Source of the DNA: Polyodon spathula
Lineage: Eukaryota; Chordata; Actinopteri; Acipenseriformes; Polyodontidae
Direction: 5' to 3'
Length of the DNA stretch: 64,000 nucleotides
NCBI RefSeq assembly: GCF_017654505.1
Contig: NC_054552.1
Coordinates: 35,317,549-35,381,548 of the forward strand
A model generated the notes under the pieces. It had not been told where the DNA came from and made no database searches. It saw only the letters and a program-made list of their open reading frames with translations. Of this stretch, positions 45,733 through 58,584 are shown in pieces; the first letter of the stretch is position 1; every line of letters starts with the position of its first letter. The translations under genes were made by a program, and so were the position numbers.

Positions 45733-46228
45733 TATACACCCCCCCCTTGTGCAAAGCACACATGGCCTGAATGGCCACCTCCCCCCTTAAAATCTCAAAA
45801 GTCTCGTTCAAAGTCCTGGGCCAAGAACAGGGACTTTAAGGGGTTGATGGGCGGCAATGTTGCCAGTAGCCAGACTGCTACTGGCCATGCTGTCAGCAGA
45901 CGTGCTGACAGCGGGGCGAATCTCTTCTCCTGCTGTACCACTGGCAGCAGAAATGCTGCCAATGGTGCAGCTGTCAGCAGACGTGCTGACAGCTCCCAGA
46001 CGGACTCCTTCAGCCGGGGTAAGTCCAGCAGCAGAAAAGCTGCTGGGGTTGGTGGTCTCCAGACCTCCCCCAAGATCTCCGGCAGCGAAACTGCAATGGG
46101 GGAAGGTGGTCTCCTGATCTCTCCCCCCTTTATAGCTGGCAGCTCCCTCTGGGGGAACTCCATCCCCCAGAACTCCTGCAGCAAAATTGCTGCGGGGAAA
46201 TGTGGTCTCCTGATCTCTCCCCCCTTTT

Positions 46229-46993
46229 TCATAGCCAGCAGCTCCCTCTGGTGGGGCTCCGGCCACACTGACCCCTGTGGCCAAGCAAAGCTGACTGCAA
46301 CCCCTGGAGAAGCAGTTCCAGTGACCCCAGGCGATGCGGAGCAGCTGGAAACCCCAGGCGATGCGGAGCAACAGGCAACCCCAGGCGATGCGGAGCAACA
46401 GGAAACCCCAGACGATGCGGAGCAACAGGAAACCCCAGACGAAGCAGTTCCAGTGACCCCAGGCGATGTGGAATGGCTGGCAACCCCAGGCAATGCAGAG
46501 CGACAGGCAACCCCAGGTGATGCGGAGCGACAGGCAACCCCAGGCGATGCGGAGCGTGGCAGGCATCCTTAGGCAAAGCGAGGCAGGCATCCTTGGGTGA
46601 AGCATGGCAGGCATCCTTGGGTGAAGGGAGGCAGCCATCCTTGGGCGAAGCGAGGCAGGGAGTCAGGACAAGCTGGGGTGTGGGTGTTGACCCTCTTCTC
46701 AGCCACTGCGGCTGGGCGGTTCTTCCCCGTGCTTCCCTCAGTAGCCTATGCAAGGACTGCTGAGGACTGCCAGCGTCTAGTCCTGGTCCTTCTGGTGAAG
46801 GGAGAGACAGCTCCTGCTCCTCTCCCCCTGTTGGTGATGGAGGCAGAGGCAGCTCCAGCTCCTCTCCTCGTGATTGTGGGGGGAGTGATACCAGCAGGTA
46901 TTCATCTGCTAGTGGGGGGAAGTGATACCAGCAGGTATTCACCCTCTGCTGGTGGACAGGGACCCAGCAGGCATTCATTCTGTGTAGTCTCAC
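46229..46993 (-). pseudogene. Proline-rich, repeat-containing open frame inside LTR element
   Basis: A 254-codon frame with short tandem repeats: ASPKDACH-type units, then LGLPVAPHR-type units of 27 bp (HRLGLPVAPHRLGFPVAPHR). Two other long frames (minus 45808-46638 and plus 45667-46572) overlap the same tandem-repeat DNA, so openness reflects the 27-bp period rather than coding. No enzymatic motif is seen. Confidence 0.4.
46310..46680. repeat. 27-bp and 24-30-bp tandem repeats inside LTR element
   Basis: Units of CCCCAGGCGATGCGGAGCAA followed by CAGGAAA repeat about nine times to 46560. Units of GGCAGGCATCCTTGGGTGAA follow. The GC content is well above that of the surrounding DNA. Confidence 0.85.
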
Positions 46994-47082
46994 CTTATTA
47001 CAGGGGACTGGTGTGGCTCTCCCTCACTTGCAGGGGAAGGTGATGGAGGCAGAGGAAGCACCTGCTCCTCTTCTTCAGGTGG

Positions 47083-47415
47083 TCATGGTAGGGGAAGTGA
47101 TCCCAGCAGGCACTCACCCTCTGCTTGTGGAAATGGGAACAGCTCCCTCTCGGGCTTTGGTACTCTGCGGTCCCCCTGCCTGGGCGCTGGAAACCCTCCT
47201 ACCTGGGCTGCTGTTCTATTTATATCTGCCTCCAGGTAGCAGAGGACCAACTCCACACCTCCCTCCAGGGAGTTTGGGGTGTGTTCCCTCTTGTATGCCT
47301 CCCATCGCTCCCTGTCCATCAGCCACAAGACCTGGATGGCTATGGGCATGGACTGTGCCTCCAGCCCAGCATTGTCCCAGATCCAGTCCCTCAGCCTGAC
47401 GGCGTCTTCTGACAT
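47083..47415 (-). CDS. Gag-like open frame of non-autonomous LTR element (110 aa)
   Basis: This is the first open frame after the primer-binding site, starting MSEDAVRLRDWIWDNAG just after an A-rich linker. It contains ALWLMDRERW-like text (VLWLMDRERWEAYKREH) and VLCYLEADI, typical of an alpha-helical gag N-terminus. I do not recognise a named family. It ends at a stop, and no zinc knuckle or protease follows. It probably represents a truncated gag that is no longer selected. Confidence 0.45.
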   Translation of the reverse strand: MSEDAVRLRDWIWDNAGLEAQSMPIAIQVLWLMDRERWEAYKREHTPNSLEGGVELVLCYLEADINRTAAQVGGFPAPRQGDRRVPKPERELFPFPQAEGECLLGSLPLP

Positions 47416-47500
47416 TTTTTTTTTGTTTTTGTTTTTGTTTTTGTTTTTTAAACAAGAAATTGCTGTACCTGCTCTGGTCTGCGTCTAGGGGGCGCTGGTA

Positions 47501-47518
47501 ATCCCGGTTCTGACACCA
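47501..47518 (-). other. Retrotransposon primer-binding site (tRNA-Leu type)
   Basis: TGGTGTCAGAACCGGGAT begins 2 bp after the 5' LTR. It differs at two positions from the complement of the usual vertebrate tRNA-Leu 3' end (ATCCCACTTCTGACACCA). Confidence 0.7.
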
Positions 47519-47520
47519 CA

Positions 47521-47845
47521 TGTCACAAAGACGGCTAGAGTGGATGACGTCAGACCAGAAGTAGGAAATAAGCAACAGTAGATGTGGAGAATGGCTTCGC
47601 TCAGCATTTAATGAGTGAACAGAACAGACAGAAAATAAACAGTTGTAACAAACAAAAATATAGCACATGGCACATTCGCCAAAACAAAAGAGACAAACAA
47701 AATGGACTAACAATACACAAAACACGGTGAGCAGATATTTTAAATATGATTATTCTTATCACAAGTATTACCTCCGTCTCCAATCCCGTTCTCCACTCAC
47801 CGAACACACAACCCCGAGTGGGTGAAAACATGTAGCTTTGTCACA
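47521..47845 (-). repeat. 5' LTR (325 bp) of the 45-48 kb retrotransposon
   Basis: It runs from TGTGACAAAGCTACATG to CTTTGTGACA in minus sense. About 270 bp aligns to the other LTR with roughly 7% differences, many of them CpG transitions. The 50 bp after the first ten bases is unrelated to the other LTR. A perfect CRE (TGACGTCA, 47545-47552) is decayed to TGACATCA in the 3' copy. Confidence 0.88.
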
Positions 47846-47850
47846 TGGAC

Positions 47851-50800
47851 TCACACTAAACAGGCTTTGTTATTAGTAATAAGAAGATATATTGAATATT
47901 TAGTATTAAGGTGCATATCCCTGCGATACAGTATTATCACAGATTCAATATTAAAGATCTTATGAAGTACTGAAGGTTCTTACCAGAAGGAATTGAGGGA
48001 GGTCACCAGGCTTCTTCCAGTTATTCTGCCATTTTGGCAATGTTATTCGAGCTCTGTAGGGACCAGTATAAACAATGGAATGACTATGTACCCCATGCCT
48101 GCAATTGCAGTGTAAAAGTGGCATGCATTTTTACATGGGGACAGTGATAAATCAATTAAATCAGTTTAATTCACTGTAAATCAAAGGTTTCTATTTGCTT
48201 GAAGATGTTTAAAGCCAAATGTTTTTGCAATTACCAAAAAAAAAGGTCAGCCTTTCCTATGCAAACTATATCTGTATTTATACCTGCCTTTCACAAAAGC
48301 TAATCTCTGAAACTTCTGCTAGGGGATGCAGGTTTTGTTAAGAAATTACTACTTTCAGTGCATGTCAGGTGATGTGTATAATCATATTCCATTTTCTGCC
48401 TTTTCAAATTGCCCCTTATTAACAGAAGCAGTTTTCTGTGCTGCCACCTATGTGGAGGTTGTTTTGTGACACACCATTCGAAGGTTTCCAAGACAATTTG
48501 CTCTTCATCTGACTGTTATACCTGTGGCACATGGAGAGCAGAAACTCATGGAGAGATATGGGGAGCTGGGACACTTCACCGGGTATGAAGTTGCAGGAAA
48601 GGGTCTTTGTGTTTGATGGGCCCAACCAGAGGATACACAAACACTTAATAGGCTCAAGTATGGACCTATCCCATGTTGAGACATATGTAAACAGACAATC
48701 AAGGACCAGTGTGTCACAAGTCTTAAAGGAAAGGCAAACATCACAAAACTCAACAACTCATTGATCTATATGTGACCTGGAAGAGACTGGTAATTTACAC
48801 AAGCTGTGAAAAGTGTCATACATCCTGATATATTGGGGTATGCCCATGCTGTAATGAAGTACTGCAAACTTTGAAGATACCTGTGTAGGTTCCTACTTGT
48901 TCAAAATTTCAAAACTGTTTGGGGCGGTGGACATGAAAACAAAACATATCCTTCAGTAGTACAATGGGATGAGCAAGCAGAATAATAATAAATGGATGTT
49001 TTCCACTTTCCTCAAAGGCGATCAATATGTTTGTTTAGTAAAATGCTGCCTTAAATTGTGCCAAGTTGTATCTAGCATATAAAAAACCCACAAAACAAAA
49101 TCTTGAAATGGTAGACAAAAAATCCTTGCTGAGACAAATTGAAGGTGGATTGAGTTGCACTATAATGGACATTTAATTGGAATCACTGGTTTGCTTAAAT
49201 TGCTTTTGTTCAGGTAAAAGGGTGTTTAAATTGCACTGTGGCTCCAACTTTTTTTTTTCTTTGCTGTTGTTGTTATTGCAAGAAGTCCATTAATTCTGTT
49301 GATGGGAAGCATCAAAGAAACACCAACTTTAAAAAACTGAAACTGTCCCTGCCATTGAATCCTGCCTAGCCACGGCAGTGTAATAATACACTATCACCAG
49401 CAGAGAGAAAGAATGGAGAAAAATGCACTGGGCAGAGGCCAGGTCATTTCAGTGGGGACTCACAAACACAGACTTCATTTACTTTGTATTGATAGCCAGG
49501 AGCACAAGTTAAGACACACTGACAGTCCCTGTGGGATAAACGGTTAAGAAGCTTGATGGAGGTTGCTATAAAGAAGCAGATTCACAGATGATGAAGGTGT
49601 GGGGTTAGGGTTGCTGCTGGGAACAGGGTGTTTGAGAGCGGGAAGAGATGTAGTGCTTTAGAGTGCTCTATTTCTGGGCAATGCTAAAGATTAAAGAGAT
49701 GAAAGAGGGGTGGAATGGGGTTCATTTTGACCCCCCCCCATAGTGTGATTACAGTAGGCCTGAATGATTTGATTTGTCAGTTGTGACAAAACCAACATCA
49801 ACAAGCTTAAGGTGACTAAGTGAGAAGTGACTTGCCCAAGCATAACGCCAGCATCAACAATAACAGAGCATTGAAACCATCAGCATTCAGTTTGCACTCA
49901 AACAAACAACTTTTCTTTCCATAAAAAAACTGAAATGATAATTGCAGATTGAGATGATAATTATTCTGCAGGTTTTCCCTTTGCTGTAAGGAATTGTTAC
50001 TTTCTGCACAGTCAGTATTCTGGCAATGTGTCCCTTTCTTACTTGTTTTCTGCTTATTATCTAACCAGTTGCTGTGACTGAGAATAATTGCAGTACACTT
50101 ACAGTACAGGGAACATTATTGCACTTGTGCTGTCAGTGAAGATTATTCTTCAGCCCCTTGTTTACAGGAAAATGGAATGTCTTGATTCTGCAGTGCTCAT
50201 AAAAGCAGCCCAACAGGTAATGAAAGCTGCCAGAGACATTAGCAGTGAAGCTGTCACTCAGAGAAAAAGAAAGGGCAACTACGCAGATATTGGGAGAAAA
50301 GAAACAGCAACTACATGCATTAAATGCAGTAAACAATACATCAAAATGTACCCCTTTAAATGGGGAGCGGGGCCCCTCACAATAAGGTGGCTTGTTTTTC
50401 TCATTTGGATGCAGGGCTTGTTTTGTTCTAAAAAGTTGTATCTCAATGAGCTCTCATACTGCTGAATACCCAAAGTAAGTGGCAGTGACTCAGTGAGAGC
50501 TGGCACCACAGGGCATTAATCACAAGGCTTAGGTGTTCTGCTGGGTTTAGGCTGCACAGCACATCAGGCTACATCATTACCTGAAGCTTGCCAATTGCAA
50601 ATGGCTGCTGGAAGAGCAGTTTCACACAAACAGGTAAAATAATTGGAAAAAGCATTCATTCTTTAATGCAGTGGAAAAGTAAATCTTGTTAATGACAATA
50701 GCTGGAGTCTTGTTATATAGCAGCTAACAAAATCAACATGACTTTGATTCTAAAAGCATTTTAAGGCATTAATCAGCTGTGATAATTAGCGTCTATTCTA

Positions 50801-51047
50801 CATTTCAGACACTGTATCAGATACCAGCTTTCTATACAGGGCATTCACATTATCATCACATTGTCTTGTGTTGTTAGCTGAAAAAACCTTGATTCTACAC
50901 CTAATTTTTCTTTGGTAGCTGTAGTATTATTAAATCATGTGAAATCATGTAAAACCATCACATTTGCAATTATCTTTTTTTTGACTTGTGAGATTTAATA
51001 CTATTGGATTTCATTACTATTTTAATCAATCGTAATCTTAAATCCAA
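47851..51047. other. Intergenic, nothing recognised
   Basis: I see no coding exon with family resemblance, RNA gene or repeat array here. Open frames (for example plus 50088-50465) have no recognisable domain. Confidence 0.6.
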
Positions 51048-51355
51048 ATTCAGCAGGGTGCTGGGTGAAATGAGTTCTTTCCTTGCTGCTCGGCAGGGCG
51101 CTGGGTGAAATGAGTTCTTTCCTTGCTGCTCGGCAGGGCGCTGGGTGAAATGAGTTCTTTCCTTGCTGCTCGGCAGGGCGCTGGGTGAAATGAGTTCTTT
51201 CCTTGCTGCTCGGCAGGGTGCTGGGTGAAATGAGTTCTTTCCTTGCTGCTCGGCAGGGCGCTGGGTGAAATGAGTTCTTTCTTTGCTGCTCAGCAGGGCG
51301 CTAGGTGAAATGAGTTATGTCCTTGCTGCTCGGCAGGGCTCTGGTTGAAATGAGC
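51048..51355. repeat. 40-bp minisatellite, about 7.5 copies
   Basis: The unit is CTGGGTGAAATGAGTTCTTT followed by CCTTGCTGCTCGGCAGGGCG. Central copies are identical and the last two decay. Confidence 0.95.
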
Positions 51356-54300
51356 TCAGTGGCAGGGTCAGGTTACTGAGGCTGAACACTCCATAGGTCC
51401 AATTAGCCTATTCTTTGAAGAGTAAGAAACTGCACTGAAAGAGCTATTTTATAAAGCTGACTATTCAATGCACTCTAAGCCTGGAAGTGTGAACAAGCAC
51501 AGTGAAGAGATCCACATTACATTTTTAAATGTACAAAACTAAAGTATTCAAATCTATTTCCAAGGCAATAGCAAAGCCCCCTCTTTTGGTTAACTGTGTC
51601 ATCCTAATGATACAGAACCTGTCTTGATGATATCGGTCATTCACCATGATAGGAACCAACACTTCCTACACAATATGTACTGCTTTTTTAGTTTCTCAGA
51701 ATGTTAAAAACAACTAGATCACGAAACAGCAGTTATAAACGATATCAACAGCAGCTCTCTGTGAGCTACTCTGAGTTTAGCTTTGAAAGTGTTTTGAAGA
51801 GAGCTCCTCATCATACATATGTGGGTGGATTTGCAATGAGTTAATTAAGCTTCAGAGACAAGCGTTTGTATGGCGCTCAGGAAGCACTATTCCCAGAGAC
51901 TGAGCGTCTCTTATTGAGCATGTTCTCTTTAACACTCCCACCCACCCACAGTGGGCACAGACAAGACAAAAAGACTTGCTGTTCTGAACTGTTCTAAACT
52001 AACCATTCTGTACGCTTAAAGACACATTATTGTTAAACGACACAAAATGGAACCTGCCCCTGGTTAGTTTGAAACGCAGGTTTGCCCCATCATCAAATGT
52101 GGGTCCAAGGTTATGTAAGCCTGCTGTGTGTGTCTCTGCAGTGCTTGGGTACATCATTCAATATTTGAACTCTAAAAATATATCAACCTTTTTTTTATAT
52201 ATAATATTAATCAAAAACAAATGAACTTTAAATATGTTTCACTGTCAAACAAAACCCTTAAATATCTCCTGATGAAAACCAGGTGACCAGAGAGAGTGAA
52301 TTTCTTCAACATGTTTTTATTGCAATGAAAGGTGACTCTGTTCTCTGTAGAGAAGGAAGGTCAGAGTCTAGCTGATATACTGCCTTCTGAACCTACCATG
52401 CTAACCGTACCACACTGTACAAGGCTATTTCTAATTAAAAGAAAAAAAAAATCCCAAGACATTCTGTCTGTCAGGGTGTCTGCCATTGAATGCATTGGTT
52501 TTACTAACAACAAATTGCAATATAGTGTTGTAAAGCAGACATATACTGTACAATATTGAGAATTTAAACTGAAGTTTTTGTATGTCTAAAAAATATATAA
52601 TTAAAATAACAGCAATTTTAAAAAATCCTATAATAATGAATGCCTCCTCTTAAATCTAGAATATGACGATTTCTGGAAATCTCTTCTTAAGTTTAAAACA
52701 AAACTGTAATTTTCAAAATAAACCACTTAGGAATAGGACCTTTCTGTACTATAAAATTGCAGTTATGACCAAAGGTTTTGTATCACCCTATAGAAGTAAC
52801 ACATTTTGCTTCATAAAGTCGAATGAAACCTGCCGAATAATGTGACGTTAACATGTTGAATTACTCCCTGCTATGTAGTTTTTCCACATATTAACAAAAA
52901 ACTGACAGCTTTAAAAACTGTGACATTTCAAAATCTAATATGAAATATTTACTGCTATGATGTCGTCTGGTAGACCTTCTGGTTCAATACAATATCTAAA
53001 TTGGCCCTAGCTGTAGATCAGACATTACCTAAAGCCCATTAAAACATGAACATTGATTTTATTACCCAAATAAACTGTCTTCATATTACTCACTTGGCTG
53101 TACTAATTTCTTCTATCTATAGCGAGTTCTCTTTTAAAAATTGTATTTAGTTTGAATTAAAGTGGGGTCCAAGGATTGTCCATTAGATGTGCTGGGTTGC
53201 ATCATTCTGTCTCCAGTGTATTTTGAAAATCTTTTTAAAAACAAAAAGCATCAGCAATTATGTGTTTTTACAACCTGCCTAAATGCAATAACCTGCCCAC
53301 AAACCAGACCACATCCATTCCCAAATATACTCTTCTTGTAATGGCAGTGAATGGAGGATAGTGTACCTTGTTTGAGCAGAATCTGATCCAATGACTCACC
53401 TGGTAGTAATCCATTCACATTGCCCTCTCTGATGAGTGGCTGGCTATTACTGCCGCTACTGTCTTGTGGTTCTTGAAAGCCCTACTCTTCTCCAAGTTAT
53501 GTATTTCATAATAACCAAACATTTATGGAGCTCTACTCCATCATCAGCCTCTCTTTCTAATGCAAGGCTGTCCATTGCTAATGGCACTACTTCTCCATAA
53601 AGGACACTATTGTCCATAGAGGGATAGACTGAGGCATTGTATTCTCAGCCACGTTCAAAAAACAAGACACAGGTTATCTGAAAGGCTGCTACATCAACTT
53701 ACTGCATAGCGTTCTTCAAATGATTGTATCCTTCTCAAGAAGATCAGTTCAAAAAGTGATTATTGCAGGTTGAAAGGATCCCCATGGTGAACACATATTA
53801 CTGCTCATGCCAATATACAATCTGTTTAACAGTCAACAGCCGCTTTGTTTTCATCATATTTCCAGTACCTAAAATATTTGCCTACTCTTGTATTTTGATT
53901 GAGCATATTCAAATGAGGGATTATATATTAATTTGTATTGACAGGCTTTTTGTTGCTTGGTCCAAGAATGACTGATGCTTCCATATGCATGTGGATACAG
54001 TAACTGATAGGGTAACCAGGTGGAATGTGTGTGAGTGCAATATCACAACATGCTCTTTCTTCTGTGTTCTCTTAGCGACCGTCAGCACAGCAGTGGAATA
54101 TGACAATAGCTAGCGCAGGTTCTGCATCTCAAAAACACACTCAGCATTTTATAGCAGCTTTTTGACAGTGCAGAGTCTGAGGTCTCCTCGTACCCTCTCT
54201 CTTGGTGATGTGGCTAAGCACAAGTTACACATTCACGGGGGTCTGAGTGGGTCCATCAATAAAACAATCAGCGTTTGTAAAAGAGTGGGTGCTCTGCAGC

Positions 54301-55229
54301 CAGTGTATCCCCTAAGACACAGACAAGTGTAGATAACTCCTTTCTGTAAGTATTACAATAAACAAGGCACAGAAAAGGAGATCCTCGAAGCACTGGAAAC
54401 AAGTGGACACAACACGAATACATCTGAAGCATTGGAAACAAGTGGATACAACATGAATACATCTGAAGTCTGTTGGAAAAGTAAAACCATTTTAAACAAC
54501 TGTAGAAATGCTGAATGAGAACAAGATTACAAAGCAAAGACTGGGAAAAAAAAGACACTGGGAGGGGAATCCATAAAGGATGGCTGGGCAAAGTTGAGGA
54601 ATATAGTGTTGAAAATACAGGACCAATTCATCTCAAAGGATTGCCCGTGGAATATTGTACTGGCACAACCTGAAACCCCATTATAACTGCAGCTATATAG
54701 ACTATTATATACATTTACATTGCAGTTGTTAATATCTTACTACACATTCTTATACTTTTATGCATTAATGAATAAGCCTGTCACTGGCCATTAGCCACTT
54801 CTCTAATGGATAACTACTCCCCCCACTTCCCCCATGCTAAGCTGTTACATTTATAGTATATAGACAGCTTATTATAAAGCTGTAACATTTACACCACTCT
54901 GACTAAACGCCAACTGCTCCCAAAAGTAACATAACGATGATAGTGGTTTGCTGACAAGAATTACTTTGGCAAATGTGTAGTCTGAATATGCCTCCATAAA
55001 TATTGATACAAATTATACTTTCAAGTTGAAAAACCAACATTATCCAAAAAGCAGTGTGAATGTGATTCAGCGTTTGGTTTATTTGGCTGACAAAACATTG
55101 TATTATTGTCATTTAGATAAGAACTCACAGGGGAGCAGAACCCTGAATCCCTGTTTCTGAGTCATTTCTAAAGCAGCAAGCTGCTGCTGCTACTCAATGA
55201 GCTCTCCTTTTAATTGTTGAAGACGGGAG
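51356..55229. other. Intergenic, nothing recognised except a short duplication
   Basis: Only a roughly 41-bp tandem duplication at 54386-54470 (GGAAACAAGTGGAYACAACA then YGAATACATCTGAAG) stands out. No gene is supported. Confidence 0.6.
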
Positions 55230-55876
55230 TGACAGGGCTGAGACCCTGCATGCATAAATAGGGTGGTTTGTTTTTTTATTTAATTTATAAACTAATTTGT
55301 TTCATTTGAAAGTCAAGTTTGTGCTAGATGTGACAGGGCTGGTGGCCAGAATTCCATGCCTAATTTAAAACCATGCTGATTGATTCATTGATTGCCAGTC
55401 AGCCTTTGCCAGATGCCTTTAAAAAGGAGCTGAAAGCCAGTTTCTTTGTTGTGCACAAGCTGAAGAGGAAAGGCTTTTGGAATCCAGACTGCGCACCCAA
55501 AAGAATGGCTGACTAGTGATCACTGTGTCATCCTGGGGGTCATTTAGGGGGTTTGAATCACACCAGAGTATCCTTTACTGTTAGTGCAGAAGGTTCCTGG
55601 AGCGGGATCTCCCTTACTGTGGGAGCAGAGCTCGGCCACCTGTAGGACAGCTTTTGCTTTCTAGTTGTGTTTAAACAGTGTTTTGTTTTGAATGTTTGTT
55701 ATTGTTTTGCTTGCACTCCAGTTTGTGTATGTGCCCGTGCTCTGCTATTGCTGGTACTGGCATGCAGTTGAGTGTAAATTGTCAATATAACCTGGAAGCT
55801 TGAGCATTGATTTCAAATCCAACCTCTGTGTCTCTCCACTCTATCAGCAGATACTCATAACAACAGCCCTGTTACA
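55230..55876 (+). mobile_element. Solo-LTR-like repeat, copy 1
   Basis: A 647-bp segment starts TGACAGGGCTGAGACCCTG and ends CAGCCCTGTTACA. It aligns along its length to 62748-63424 in the same orientation. Shared marks are TTCATTTGAAAGTCAAGTTT, a TATA-like CCTTTAAAAAGGAGCTG and TTTCAAATCCAACCTCTGTG. Promoter-like then poly(A)-like elements inside TG...CA ends fit an LTR. The flanking 5 bp differ at one position (GGGAG/GAGAG). Confidence 0.6.
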
Positions 55877-57625
<1,749 letters not shown>

Positions 57626-57956
57626 GTAATATTTTCTCTGGAGTTGTTTTGTTAAGCTCTGTGAACTTTGATATTATTCCTCTTTTCTAAAGGAGGAGCC
57701 TCTGGCCTGTTCCTTTAGACCCTCCCCTCGGTTTTCATTCAGAAATGATGTGTTGGTTTCTTAGTAATGCAATAATTGTCAGGCCATGTATGGAATTCGG
57801 TGTATTTAGACTTATGGGGTGCAGGACATCGTCAGCACAAAAGACAAAGGGACATTGAATAAGCACTACTATACTGGACATGTGTCACAGTTTACAATAT
57901 ATCAGGAAAACTATCTATCCAATTGTGATGGTATGACATTATTATAACCCTAGAGC

Positions 57957-58103
57957 CCTAACACACAAGACATTCTACATACCGTGAACACAACACATCC
58001 CTGGACCGAAACACAGAAGACATTCTACACCCGAGCACACAACACATCCCTGGACCAAAACACAGAATGCATTCTACACCCCGAGAACACAACACATCCC
58101 TGG
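57957..58103. repeat. 49-50-bp minisatellite (left part), about 3 copies
   Basis: The unit is GAACACAACACATCCCTGGA followed by CCRAAACACAGAAGACATTC and TACACCCCGA. The array is broken at 58104 and resumes at 61425. Confidence 0.88.
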
Positions 58104-58584
58104 TGTCGCAAGTAATGTTGAATCAGCTAGGCTGGTCAGTAAAACGTTTAATCCCTTTGTATGGATAATCTCAGTAGCTAAGACTCATGGTTCATCAACT
58201 CATTCAGATTCAGTTGTATTGCATCTGCCAACTGATGATGTGAGGGAGAACAGTAATTGGATACCAGAAAATATGAATAACAGTGAGTTTTGGCCTTCTT
58301 CAGTATTTTGGATGGAAGGCATACCTCGCAAAGTGACCTTGTGTGAGCAGAAAGAAATGTATAGTAACAATGTGTACAGATCCAGAACTATTGTATATGG
58401 TACAGAAGTAACCCTGACACACAAATTAAAACATAATCCTCTTGTTGAGCATGTAATATGTGCCAAAGCAAATCAACAGTGACTGGGCCCAGACTTTGCC
58501 CGGCCTGCAGTCATTTGGTTAAACAATGTAGAATCTTTTTTGAATGCAATGATTCTACAGGAGTTTCTTTCTCTCATTTAAATG
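58104..58584 (+). pseudogene. Decayed open frame at left end of the 3.3-kb insertion
   Basis: One plus-strand frame is open from the very edge of the insertion to a TGA at 58480-58482. It continues in the same frame for about 30 more codons to a TAA at about 58580, so roughly 155 codons are broken by a single stop. It contains Trp- and Cys-containing text such as NSEFWPSSVFWMEGIPRKVT and EHVICAKANQQ. A further frame at 58614-58857 has one internal TAG and several Cys codons. Composition suggests old coding sequence, possibly a glycoprotein, but I do not recognise the family. Confidence 0.4.

Larger units (their letters stand above)
45196..47850 (-). mobile_element. Complete non-autonomous LTR retrotransposon with 5-bp target duplication
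   Basis: The element proper is 45201-47845. Both flanks read TGGAC (45196-45200 and 47846-47850), a perfect 5-bp target duplication. On the minus strand both LTRs begin TGTGACAAAG and end CTTTGTGACA. The 5' LTR (47521-47845) is followed two bases later by a primer-binding site at 47518-47501 (TGGTGTCAGAACCGGGAT, close to the 3' end of tRNA-Leu). The 3' LTR (45201-45732) is preceded by a G-run. The interior is GC-rich with a gag-like open frame and repeat-rich proline frames but no reverse transcriptase, RNase H or integrase, so it needed proteins from another element. A Ty3/gypsy-type relative is likely. Confidence 0.88.

Noticed and set aside
50088..50465. 125-codon plus-strand open frame
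   Set aside because: No domain, signal or repeat relationship is recognised; the length is within chance for AT-rich DNA.
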